Shown here one piece after another: positions 16,620-23,822 of a stretch of DNA of 64,000 nucleotides. Made by a program: the position numbers and the translations under genes. The notes beneath the pieces are model-generated. The model was given only the letters and a program-made list of their open reading frames with translations. It ran no database searches and had not been told where the DNA came from. The stretch comes from Desulfobacterales bacterium (GTDB taxonomy: Bacteria > Desulfobacterota > Desulfobacteria > Desulfobacterales > JAHEIW01). Location: assembly GCA_030066985.1 (NCBI GenBank), contig JASJAN010000005.1, forward strand, positions 1-64,000. The letters are read 5' to 3'. Position 1 is the stretch's first letter, and the number at the start of each line of letters is the position of its first letter.

Positions 16620-17597
16620 ATGGCACCCAATTCAACAATACGGATGGGAATGCTGCACAATCCATTGAGTGGCGGCAACCGCAATGGTTTGAAAAAAATC
16701 CGTGCGGCGGCCGCAGCGCAAACCGGGGTGCTGCAGCGCGAAGTTCAAACCCCAGCGGATGTGTCTGAGGCCCTGGCGGACTTTGCCCGTCAGGAAGTTC
16801 ATCTTCTAGTGGTCAACGGTGGAGACGGGACGGTCCAGGCCGCTTTAACGGCGATTTTTAACAACCGTTTTTTCGAAACAAACCCGCTGCTGGCTGTTCT
16901 ACCGTCTGCCGGCACCACCAGTATGATTGCCGGTGATGTGGGTTTGAAGGGATCTCGCTTAAGTGCCCTTCAAAGACTTTTCAGCTGGGCACGTACATCA
17001 AACAACAGCGCCACCAGCATCCATCGGCCGGTATTGAAGGTCCAGATGCCGTCGCTAACATCGCCGGTCTATGGGATGTTTTTCGGAGCAGCCGCCATTT
17101 ATCAGGCAACCCATTTTTGCTTTGAAAAAGTTCATACACGGGGCGTGCGTGGTGAATTCGGCGCCGGTGTAGCCCTGGCTCGATTTTTATGGGCGGTACT
17201 ATCAAAAGACCGCAAGGTGGTATCCTCCGTGCCCATCAGTATCAGTTTAAATCAAAATGCCGCGCAAGAACAAAAATACCTTTTGCTTTTGATCACATCT
17301 CTGCAACGCTTGTTCTTGGGTCTGCGGCCTTTTTGGGGTGTGCAAGCCAAACCGTTGCATTACACGGCTGTGAGTGCCAATCCCCGTCATTTTCTGCAAG
17401 TGCTTCCGGCTGCGATGCGGGGTCAACAAAATCGTTATAACAAACCAGCAAACGGCTATGTCAGCCATAATATCGAAAAGGCCCATCTGACCCTGGACAG
17501 TGGGTTTAATCTTGATGGTGAATTATACAATCCTGACAGCAAACTCGGTCCTGTCGTGGTCGGTTGCGGCGGACAGGCCTCTTTTCTGCAAGTATAA
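16620..17597 (+). CDS. Lipid kinase of the diacylglycerol/sphingosine kinase family, probable ceramide kinase
   Basis: A 325-residue protein with the catalytic-domain nucleotide loop VVNGGDGTVQAAL (Asn66-Thr71), an N-terminal NPLSGGNRNG strand-loop (the family's NP-x-(S/A)-G) and a second-domain DGE-type motif, LDGELY, near the C-terminus. The family includes YegS, DgkB, LCB5 and bacterial ceramide kinases; it phosphorylates a lipid hydroxyl with ATP. Caulobacter carries a ceramide kinase of this superfamily in its sphingolipid locus. The context here (ceramide genes upstream, cytidylyltransferase-like gene 2 nt downstream) points to ceramide or a sphingoid base as substrate. The start ATG 16620 has no obvious Shine-Dalgarno sequence. 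Diacylglycerol is the main alternative substrate. Confidence 0.78.
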   Translation: MAPNSTIRMGMLHNPLSGGNRNGLKKIRAAAAAQTGVLQREVQTPADVSEALADFARQEVHLLVVNGGDGTVQAALTAIFNNRFFETNPLLAVLPSAGTTSMIAGDVGLKGSRLSALQRLFSWARTSNNSATSIHRPVLKVQMPSLTSPVYGMFFGAAAIYQATHFCFEKVHTRGVRGEFGAGVALARFLWAVLSKDRKVVSSVPISISLNQNAAQEQKYLLLLITSLQRLFLGLRPFWGVQAKPLHYTAVSANPRHFLQVLPAAMRGQQNRYNKPANGYVSHNIEKAHLTLDSGFNLDGELYNPDSKLGPVVVGCGGQASFLQV

Positions 17598-17599
17598 CC

Positions 17600-18550
17600 A
17601 TGCCCACAGACACCAAAATTTTTGATCAGATTGCCCAACAGGCTTTTCAGCCGGCCTCACCGGCGATACACGCTCTGGCAGATCGTCTTTTAACAGATTA
17701 TGGAGCAGCCATCGAAGCCATTGTGTTTTACGGTTCATGTTTGCGAACCGGCGAAGATCGGGGTGGATTGGTTGACCTTTATGTATTGGTGGATCGGTAT
17801 CGTGACATTGAAGAGCGTTGTCTGCTGGCAGCCCTGAACAAAATGCTGCCGCCCAATGTATTTTATATCGAAGTGCCTTTTGAAGATCGCGTCGTGCGCG
17901 CCAAATACGCCGTGCTGTCACTCAATGATTTTAGCGCGGGTGCGGCCCGCTGGTTTCACTCCTATATCTGGGGAAGATTTGCCCAACCGGTGGGATTGAT
18001 ATATGCCCGCAACGATCAAATTGTCGAACGGATTCAATCCATTTTGGTACAGGCGGTATTGCGATTCGTTACCCGCGTGCTGCCGCGAATGCCGGCCTCT
18101 TTTAGGACCCGCGAGTTATGGCAACTGGGATGGACCCTCAGTTATCGGGCTGAACTTCGCGCTGAGCGACCGGAAAAATTGGCCGGTCTATTTGAAGCCG
18201 CACCGCAATATTACGAGCAATTGACCCGGACCGCGCTAGAAAATCTATCCTATCCTATTGAAACTCACAAAAAAAATGGCACATATCGCTATACGATATC
18301 AATTCCTGAGCGTTCTCGTCGCATGAGTCGTTTGGACTGGATGGTGCGGTCATGGCAGGGCAAATTGCTATCTGCGTTAAGGCTGTTAAAGGGTCTGTTG
18401 ACATTTCGTGGCGGGATCGATTACATCCTTTGGAAAATCGAGCGCCACTCGGGTGTGAAAGTCGAAGTGCCCTTGAAGCTAAAACGGTATCCGCTGCTGG
18501 CCACCTGCGTGATTTTCTGGAAGCTGTATCGCAAAGGGGCATACCGTTGA
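17600..18550 (+). CDS. Tam41-like nucleotidyltransferase, possible CTP:ceramide-phosphate cytidylyltransferase
   Basis: A 316-residue protein that I would otherwise call hypothetical. It has a polymerase-beta-type nucleotidyltransferase motif, IVFYGSCLRTGED followed by LVDLYVLVD, where GS and the later acidic residue are the usual metal/NTP site (the second Asp of D-x-D is Tyr here). A later block, VRAKYAVLSLNDF, then a Trp/Tyr-rich helix and GRFAQPVGLIY, resembles the KYGV...W...Y..GR..KP arrangement of Tam41, the mitochondrial CDP-diacylglycerol synthase. ATG 17600 lies 2 nt after the lipid kinase stop, implying translational coupling; a TTG at 17564 inside the kinase is less likely. Inference: it activates the kinase's product to a CDP-lipid. 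The Tam41 relation is from remembered motif layout and needs a structure comparison. Confidence 0.55.
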   Translation: MPTDTKIFDQIAQQAFQPASPAIHALADRLLTDYGAAIEAIVFYGSCLRTGEDRGGLVDLYVLVDRYRDIEERCLLAALNKMLPPNVFYIEVPFEDRVVRAKYAVLSLNDFSAGAARWFHSYIWGRFAQPVGLIYARNDQIVERIQSILVQAVLRFVTRVLPRMPASFRTRELWQLGWTLSYRAELRAERPEKLAGLFEAAPQYYEQLTRTALENLSYPIETHKKNGTYRYTISIPERSRRMSRLDWMVRSWQGKLLSALRLLKGLLTFRGGIDYILWKIERHSGVKVEVPLKLKRYPLLATCVIFWKLYRKGAYR

Positions 18551-18570
18551 AATTATTTTAAATTCATCCG

Positions 18571-18599
18571 TTGACACCTTTACTTTTCTCTGTTACTGA
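18571..18599 (+). promoter_or_regulatory. Candidate sigma-70-type promoter before the LpxL-like gene
   Basis: TTGACA at 18571-18576 and TACTGA at 18594-18599 are separated by 17 nt. The -35 is perfect and the -10 is weak. It lies 73 bp upstream of the acyltransferase ATG in a 122-bp gap. Confidence 0.35.
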
Positions 18600-18672
18600 G
18601 GGTGCAAATTTCCGTCATTGTAAAATTCAAGGGTCATATTCCCTTTCAAAATGCACCTGAAGAACGACGCCA

Positions 18673-19665
18673 ATGACAAACCACAACAATACATCCAATA
18701 GTCATCATATTTCCCCCTTGACGACCCGTCGAAATCCCTTGAAAACTAAGGTTGCCAGAATACCCAGATCACATCTGATGGGAATGGGCACATTCATTGG
18801 CAATCTGTTGTATCGTATCGCACCAACGCAGCGATATATCGTGCGGCGCAATTTACAATTTTCCCAGGTCCTATCATCGCCGGAGCTAATCCAGGCTATG
18901 TCGAAACAGGTTTTTCAGCATATCGGGATCACCTTAGTAGAGTTTTTGCAAATGGGGTGTTTAACACGACAAGAACTCATTGCAAAAGTGCGTATCGAAA
19001 ATGAAGACACCTTAAATCAAGCGCTGGCCAAGCACAAAGGAGTTGTTATCGTTACGGCCCATCTGGGAAACTACGAAATGGCGGCGCAAGTCTTCCCCTG
19101 TCTTTTAGAGGTGCAAATGGCCAGCGTCGCCAAAAAAATGCGAAACATTTATCTTAACCAGCTGATCCACAATTTGCGCACGCGTTTTGGCAACAAGATT
19201 ATCTATAAGAAAGGTGCCCTGCCGGAAATGATGCAAACGTTGCGTCAGGGGGGGATGGTCACCATACTGATGGATATCAGCCGGCGATTTGAGGGTGTTG
19301 AGGTCAGATTCTTTAACCGCCGGGCAACGGCCACACCGGCGGCCGCCCTGCTGGGTCTTCGCTGCAAGAGCCCGATTATTCCCGGGTTCTGTCATCGCAA
19401 TCCACAAGGCGAACTGATTGTGCAAATTGAGCCCCCTGTTGAAATGCAGAGAACCAACGACCTGCGGCTCGATTTGCAAATCAATACCCAGCGAATCACC
19501 GACTGCGCCGAGCTCGCGATTCGAAAACATCTGGGCCAATGGAATTGGATGCTGAAACGTTGGAAAGATTTTTATCCAGATCTTTATCCGGAAACAGAAA
19601 GACGCCTGAGGAGCATTAAACGAAAAGAAAGAAGGGGAAAGAAACCCGTCGGTCCGAGCAGATAA
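18673..19665 (+). CDS. LpxL/HtrB-family lysophospholipid or lipid A acyltransferase
   Basis: A 330-residue protein with the H-x4-(D/E) catalytic motif TAHLGNYEMAA, a downstream glycine/aspartate block GGMVTILMDISRRFEGVEVRFFNR and the usual positively charged substrate region. LpxL-type enzymes transfer an acyl chain from acyl-ACP to a lipid hydroxyl at the inner membrane. The N-terminus lacks a long hydrophobic anchor but has a moderately hydrophobic segment near residues 35-50; the C-terminus is very basic. It follows the kinase/cytidylyltransferase pair on the same strand, with its own promoter candidate. It may acylate lipid A or, given the neighbours, a sphingolipid. ATG 18673 gives a slightly long, Asn/His-rich leader, so ATGs further in are possible. 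Confidence 0.8.
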   Translation: MTNHNNTSNSHHISPLTTRRNPLKTKVARIPRSHLMGMGTFIGNLLYRIAPTQRYIVRRNLQFSQVLSSPELIQAMSKQVFQHIGITLVEFLQMGCLTRQELIAKVRIENEDTLNQALAKHKGVVIVTAHLGNYEMAAQVFPCLLEVQMASVAKKMRNIYLNQLIHNLRTRFGNKIIYKKGALPEMMQTLRQGGMVTILMDISRRFEGVEVRFFNRRATATPAAALLGLRCKSPIIPGFCHRNPQGELIVQIEPPVEMQRTNDLRLDLQINTQRITDCAELAIRKHLGQWNWMLKRWKDFYPDLYPETERRLRSIKRKERRGKKPVGPSR

Positions 19666-19783
19666 TTTTAGCCGGTACGGTTTTGCGAGTGACCATCACG
19701 AACAAAGGTGCTATCAGCAAGTGGCTTCTTCGCAAGACCAACATTTCTAGAAGGATACGATGACGTAACTATTCAAATTAGAT

Positions 19784-21241
19784 ATGAATTATTCCTCTAT
19801 CGCAAATGTCCTTGGAAAATTATTAATTGTCACCGGCTTCTCGATGGTGTTTCCGGTCATCTGCTCACTGTATTACCAAGAAGATGATCTGTTTGCGATC
19901 GCCATCACGGGAGTCATCTCCATCGCTTTGGGTGTGCCCCTGTGGCGATTTTTTCGCCGGTCCCACCAATTAAATCTGAAAGACGGCTATTTCATCGCCG
20001 TCTTCGGATGGGTTCTGATCTCCGCGATTTCCGGTCTGCCGTTTATGTTCCACGGCGCCATCCCCGCTTTTACCGATGCTTTTTTTGAGATGATGTCCGG
20101 CTACACCACCAGCGGTGCGACCATCCTGACGGATATCGAAGTGGTCCCGCACGGCTTGTTGTTCTGGCGCAGCCAGACCCACCTGCTCGGCGGAATGGGA
20201 TTTTTAACATTAACCGTTATTTTTCTGCCCCACGGCATGGGGGGCTTGCGCTTATTTCGCGCCGAGTCCAGTCCCGGGCAGGTGATCACCCGCGAAAAAT
20301 TCATTCCCCGCAACCGGGATACCATGATCTGGCTGTGGGGCATCTATATGACCCTGAACCTGCTCGAAACCCTTTTGCTGTGCCTGGGGGGCATGTCCCT
20401 TTTCAGCTCATTATGCCATTCCTTCGGGACCGTATCGACATCTGGCTATTCACCCTGGAATGCCAGCATTGGGCACTACAACAATGCTTACTTTGACTGG
20501 GTGATCATCGTTTTTATGTTCCTAGGCGGCATGACGTTCATGCTTTTTTACCACATGCTGCTGGGTAATTGGCGGGTCGTTAAAATCAACACTGAATTCC
20601 GCTGGTATGTCGGATTCATGCTCTTCTTTTGCGGCATGGTGTCATGGATTTTGTGGAAGGAGCAAACCTATCCCAGCCTGATGGAATCGATCCGGTTTGC
20701 CACTTTCCAGGTTACCTCACTTCTGACAACCACTGGATTCACCACAGCTGATTATGAGCAATGGCCGCAGGCGGCACAGATGTTTCTATTTGCGGTGTGT
20801 TTTATCGGCGCCTGCGCCGGATCGACCACCAGCGGTATTAAAGTCGTTCACTATGTCCTTATCTGCAAATTTGGCGTCGCAGCCATCAAGCGCATCTTTT
20901 TCAGGCCCATGGCGGTCATGTCCATTCGATTGAACCGGCGCCCGGTGGAGTCTCAAATCGTCGATCTGGCCGTGTGTTATTTTATCGTTAACATTTTCCT
21001 GATCCTGGCCGGGGGGTGCTTTATGGTGATCGTGGACCAAATGGATTATCTGACCGCCATGAGTTCTGTCATCGCCACGCTGATGAACATCGGCCCAGGA
21101 TTCGGTGGAGTGGGCCCGTCCCAGAATTACGCCCATATTTCAGATGTGGGCAAATGGTTTTTATCCTGGAATATGCTGGTGGGTCGTCTGGAGATGTTTT
21201 CAGCGCTGGTTATATTCTATCCGTCATTCTGGAAAAGATAA
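19784..21241 (+). CDS. trkH: Trk-type potassium uptake channel subunit TrkH, copy 1
   Basis: A 485-residue membrane protein with the four pore-loop repeats of the KtrB/TrkH family. The filter glycines are in TTSGATILTD, STSGYSPWN, TTTGFTTAD and NIGPGFGGVG. It conducts K+ across the inner membrane and is gated by a cytoplasmic TrkA-type ring. The matching trkA (21417-22823) is convergent rather than co-directional. ATG 19784 lacks a Shine-Dalgarno sequence. Just upstream, AGAAGGATACG precedes the minimal reading frame ATG-ACG-TAA (19759-19767), so translation may depend on reinitiation or be weak. The gene's last codons form one arm of a long hairpin (21233-21392). Confidence 0.92.
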   Translation: MNYSSIANVLGKLLIVTGFSMVFPVICSLYYQEDDLFAIAITGVISIALGVPLWRFFRRSHQLNLKDGYFIAVFGWVLISAISGLPFMFHGAIPAFTDAFFEMMSGYTTSGATILTDIEVVPHGLLFWRSQTHLLGGMGFLTLTVIFLPHGMGGLRLFRAESSPGQVITREKFIPRNRDTMIWLWGIYMTLNLLETLLLCLGGMSLFSSLCHSFGTVSTSGYSPWNASIGHYNNAYFDWVIIVFMFLGGMTFMLFYHMLLGNWRVVKINTEFRWYVGFMLFFCGMVSWILWKEQTYPSLMESIRFATFQVTSLLTTTGFTTADYEQWPQAAQMFLFAVCFIGACAGSTTSGIKVVHYVLICKFGVAAIKRIFFRPMAVMSIRLNRRPVESQIVDLAVCYFIVNIFLILAGGCFMVIVDQMDYLTAMSSVIATLMNIGPGFGGVGPSQNYAHISDVGKWFLSWNMLVGRLEMFSALVIFYPSFWKR

Positions 21242-21392
21242 AAGCTATCCCCAAAATGCATCTTACGTCCAATGGCTGCGTTGCGATTTGGTTTGCAATG
21301 CTCACGTACGAAATGTACGCTCCGCTTACAAACAAAATCGACGCCTTGCCCTTGAACGTAATCTACTATTTTGTGGATAGCTTTTGTCTTTT
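21233..21392. repeat. Long hairpin element A of the 145-160-bp family, overlapping the trkH-1 stop
   Basis: The outer arms 21233-21257 and 21368-21392 are inverted repeats of 25 bp with about two mismatches (core AAAAGCTATCC/GGATAGCTTTT), and the left arm includes the last codons and stop of trkH-1. Inside is the family core, here on the minus strand: GCGGAGCGTACA ending at about 21314, followed by GTACGTGAGCAT. Elements at 23679, 38800 and 46602 share this core. It lies between convergent trkH-1 and trkA-1 and could act as a bidirectional terminator. Confidence 0.8.
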
Positions 21393-21416
21393 CAAAAAAA
21401 GGTGGTCTAAGTGGTT

Positions 21417-22823
21417 TCAGGCTGAAAATAAGGTCTGGACGTCTTTTAATTGCGGTGACAGACAGACTGCAATCACGCGCTCATTTTCTTGAATATGGGT
21501 GTCGCCGACGGCGACTTGCCAGACGCCATCACGATAAATGCCCCCTATCATTAATTTTCCATAATAGAACGGGTCCAATTTGGAGAGAGGTTTGCGGGTA
21601 ATCGGTGAATCCGGAGCAGCGGCGATCTCAACCACTTCGGCATCAAATCCGTGCAGGTGCGCCACGGATATCAACTCGCCACGACGGATAAACTTGAGAA
21701 TTTCATTGGCGGCCAAAATTTTCTTGTTCAGCGCAATATCGGATCCCATTGTCGCAGCCAGTACCAGGTAATCTTCCTTATTCACCAGGGCAATACATTT
21801 TCCCTGCTTGCCGCGCAGTTTGCCGTTCGGTGAATTCATCAGGTGCTTAGCCAGAACACAGCTCATGATATTGGTTTCGTTTTCACCGGTGGCCGTTATA
21901 AAGGTGTCCATTTCAAGCAGTCCCGCTGACACCAGCACATTTGAATCCGACCCATCGCCATGCAGAACTTCGGTATTCGACAGCTCATAGGAAAGTTCCT
22001 GGGCCGAGCGTTCATTTTTTTCGATCAACCTGACCTCCACCGATTTGTCGAGCAGCTCTGCCAGACGCCGTCCCACCAGGCCGCCGCCCAAAACCATCAC
22101 CCGATGGCGTTTCTGCTGCTCAACGCCTGTCAGACCCATCAGGCGGGGCAGATTCTCGTTGCTTGCCATAAAAAAGGCTTGATCCTGGGGTAACAGCTCA
22201 TGCTCACCACCGGGAATCAAGGTCGTAATTCCCCTTGCAACCGCCACGACCCGGAATGGAAACTCACGGTGCTCTTTGGAGATATCTTTCAGTTTGCGAT
22301 AGGCCAGCGGCGATTTTTCATGAATGCGGGTGGCCATAACCTGAATTTGTCCTTCGGCCACATCGATGATTTCGTTGCCGGCTCTCAATTTAATCAATCG
22401 GTATATTTCCTGGGCCGCCAGCTCTTCTGGATGAATGATCAAATCAATCTTGAGGTCGTCGGTTTTAAGAAAAGAGTCTTCGCCACCCCACTCCAGCGAG
22501 CGGACGCGGGCTATTTTGCGCGGTATGCCAAAACGGTCGGCAATCAAACAGGCCATCATATTGACGGCATCGTTATTGGTGACCGCAATCAGATAATCCA
22601 TCTTAGTGGCTTCGACCTCTCGCCAGCATTCAATGCTCATGGCATTGCCTTGAATCATGCGGGCATCTAAAATCCCATCGGCCTGCCGAATCATTGCACG
22701 CTCTGACTCGATAGTGGTAATGGCATAGCCTTCATGCACCAGGCGTTTGGCCAGATAATAGCCAATGCCGCCCAGCCCCAGGATTAAGATGTTCGTCGAT
22801 TTTGCCGGTTTATTCCCATTCAT
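21417..22823 (-). CDS. trkA: Trk potassium uptake regulator TrkA, copy 1
   Basis: A 468-residue cytoplasmic protein with two tandem RCK units: Rossmann motifs ILILGLGGIGYYLAKRL near the N-terminus and VMVLGGGLVGRRLAELL in the middle, each followed by a TrkA_C domain. It binds nucleotide and gates TrkH. It faces trkH-1 across a 175-bp gap filled by hairpin A. ATG 22823 and GTG 22838 are both possible starts; neither has a good ribosome-binding site. It is clearly distinct from the second copy (25271-26635), so the two are old paralogues rather than a recent duplication. Confidence 0.9.
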   Translation of the reverse strand: MNGNKPAKSTNILILGLGGIGYYLAKRLVHEGYAITTIESERAMIRQADGILDARMIQGNAMSIECWREVEATKMDYLIAVTNNDAVNMMACLIADRFGIPRKIARVRSLEWGGEDSFLKTDDLKIDLIIHPEELAAQEIYRLIKLRAGNEIIDVAEGQIQVMATRIHEKSPLAYRKLKDISKEHREFPFRVVAVARGITTLIPGGEHELLPQDQAFFMASNENLPRLMGLTGVEQQKRHRVMVLGGGLVGRRLAELLDKSVEVRLIEKNERSAQELSYELSNTEVLHGDGSDSNVLVSAGLLEMDTFITATGENETNIMSCVLAKHLMNSPNGKLRGKQGKCIALVNKEDYLVLAATMGSDIALNKKILAANEILKFIRRGELISVAHLHGFDAEVVEIAAAPDSPITRKPLSKLDPFYYGKLMIGGIYRDGVWQVAVGDTHIQENERVIAVCLSPQLKDVQTLFSA

Positions 22824-23045
22824 GGCTACAATAGTCACAAAAATAGAGCGTTATGAAATGCTTTTAAGGTTTCAAATTATCAGCATATAAAGGGCAGGAT
22901 GATAAACGAATCGGCCTCCACTCCGATCTGGGCAATGATAATGAAATACTCAATGCAGCCCTATTTGTCAACTTCACAGGTCTGGGGCATCACCTGTTTT
23001 CGCATCACAAGTTAAACTGAATACGTGATCCCAACAAATATAAAG

Positions 23046-23076
23046 AGAAAAGGGCACCGGCCTGTGCCAGTGCCCC
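23046..23076 (-). terminator. Rho-independent terminator of the tRNA cluster
   Basis: On the minus strand GGGCACTGG, a short loop and CCGGTGCCC form a strong stem, followed immediately by TTTTCTCTTT. It lies 15 nt after the 3' end of tRNA-Glu. Confidence 0.75.
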
Positions 23077-23090
23077 TCTGTGATAAATGA

Positions 23091-23168
23091 TGGCGTCCCC
23101 AAGGGGATTTGAACCCCTGTTGCCGGCGTGAAAGGCCGGTGTCCTGGACCAGGCTAGACGATGGGGAC
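23091..23168 (-). tRNA. tRNA-Glu(UUC)
   Basis: A 78-nt cloverleaf with encoded CCA. The acceptor is GTCCCCA/TGGGGAC, the anticodon stem-loop is CCGGC-CTTTCAC-GCCGG (anticodon TTC), and the T arm is AGGGGTTCAAATCCCCT. Its 5' end is at 23168. It is the last member of a minus-strand tRNA cluster, followed by a terminator. Confidence 0.95.
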
Positions 23169-23202
23169 GCAATTGAAACTGGGCATCTTTTTTTGATATC
23201 GG

Positions 23203-23301
23203 CGTCCCCAAGGAGATTTCCTTCGACAAACTCAGAGCAGGTAAACCCTGTTGTCCCGCATGCAATGCGGGATGTCCTGGACTAGACTGGACGATGGGAA
23301 C
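23203..23301 (-). pseudogene. Broken tRNA-Glu copy with a 22-nt insertion in the T arm and anticodon TGC
   Basis: The ends match the intact tRNA-Glu 35 nt downstream (GTTCCCATCGTC at the 5' end, CCTTGGGGACGCC at the 3' end). Three changes break it. A 22-nt segment at 23220-23241 splits the T loop. The anticodon arm reads CCCGC-ATTGCAT-GCGGG, giving TGC (Ala) instead of TTC. CCA is replaced by CCG. The insert (CCTTCGACAAACTCAGAGCAGG split at the plus strand as CCTTCGACAAA and CTCAGAGCAGG) resembles common REP-type intergenic repeats. Probably a nonfunctional tandem duplicate. Confidence 0.8.
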
Positions 23302-23321
23302 GCAACAAACCAAAACAGTTA

Positions 23322-23397
23322 TGGTGGGCCGTGCTGGGCTCGAACCAGCGACTCTCTGCTTAAAAGGCAGATACTCTACCGACTGAGTTAACGGCCC
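23322..23397 (-). tRNA. tRNA-Lys(UUU)
   Basis: A 76-nt tRNA with encoded CCA. The acceptor is GGGCCGT/ACGGCCC, the anticodon loop is CTTTTAA (anticodon TTT), and the T arm is GCTGGTTCGAGCCCAGC. It is the first gene of the minus-strand cluster Lys - broken Glu - Glu and has a near-ideal promoter 13 nt upstream. Confidence 0.95.
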
Positions 23398-23410
23398 GCT
23401 AAAACCATCT

Positions 23411-23439
23411 TATCTAAACATTTGGTCTAGAGTTGTCAA
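23411..23439 (-). promoter_or_regulatory. Promoter of the tRNA-Lys/tRNA-Glu cluster
   Basis: TTGACA (23434-23439), 17 nt, TAGATA (23411-23416) on the minus strand, ending 13 nt before the tRNA-Lys 5' end. A closely similar copy with the same spacings lies upstream of the sulfotransferase gene. Confidence 0.75.
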
Positions 23440-23447
23440 CAAAAAAC

Positions 23448-23591
23448 TGAGGCCTTTGAAAAACATCCCCTTTTGCCCTATTTCAGTGTTCGGCATAAAT
23501 TTTAATCCTCTAAATACTTTATGTATGCCTGTGGTTAAAATTTATGCCTGCCTTGAAATAGAGCAAAATTGAACATTTTTCAAAGGCCTCA
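23448..23591. repeat. Long hairpin element E (different family)
   Basis: The outer arms TGAGGCCTTTGAAAAA and TTTTTCAAAGGCCTCA are perfect inverted repeats. Further in, CCCTATTTCA pairs with TGAAATAGAG, and GGCATAAATTTTAA pairs with TTAAAATTTATGCC. The total is 144 bp. It does not contain the GGAGCATACA core of elements A-D. It lies upstream of the tRNA-Lys promoter, in a 424-bp gap that also contains element B and no gene. Confidence 0.75.
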
Positions 23592-23678
23592 ATCATGTAA
23601 ACGCCAAACAGAATCTACAGAAAATTTTTAAGTCTTATGAAATTATTTAAAAATTAATATATTTTGGATAGTTATATT

Positions 23679-23822
23679 AAAACTTTCTCAAAAATAGTAG
23701 ATTACGCTCAAGGGCGCGACGTAAACCGATTCGAAAACGGAGCATACACGCTAGTATTCGAGTATTTCGAATCGGTTTACAACAAAGCCCTTGGGCGTAA
23801 GATGCATTTTCGAGAAAGTTTT
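23679..23822. repeat. Long hairpin element B, abutting the trkH-2 stop
   Basis: The outer arms AAAACTTTCTCAAAAAT and ATTTTCGAGAAAGTTTT (one mismatch) enclose nested inverted segments GTAAACCGATTCGAA and TTCGAATCGGTTTAC. The core CGGAGCATACACG (23738-23750) is identical to that of element D. The right arm runs into the stop codon of trkH-2. Same family as A, C and D. Confidence 0.85.

Noticed and set aside
23005-23313. 102-residue minus-strand reading frame
   Set aside because: It runs through tRNA-Glu, its broken copy and the terminator; protein is a by-product of the tRNA sequences.
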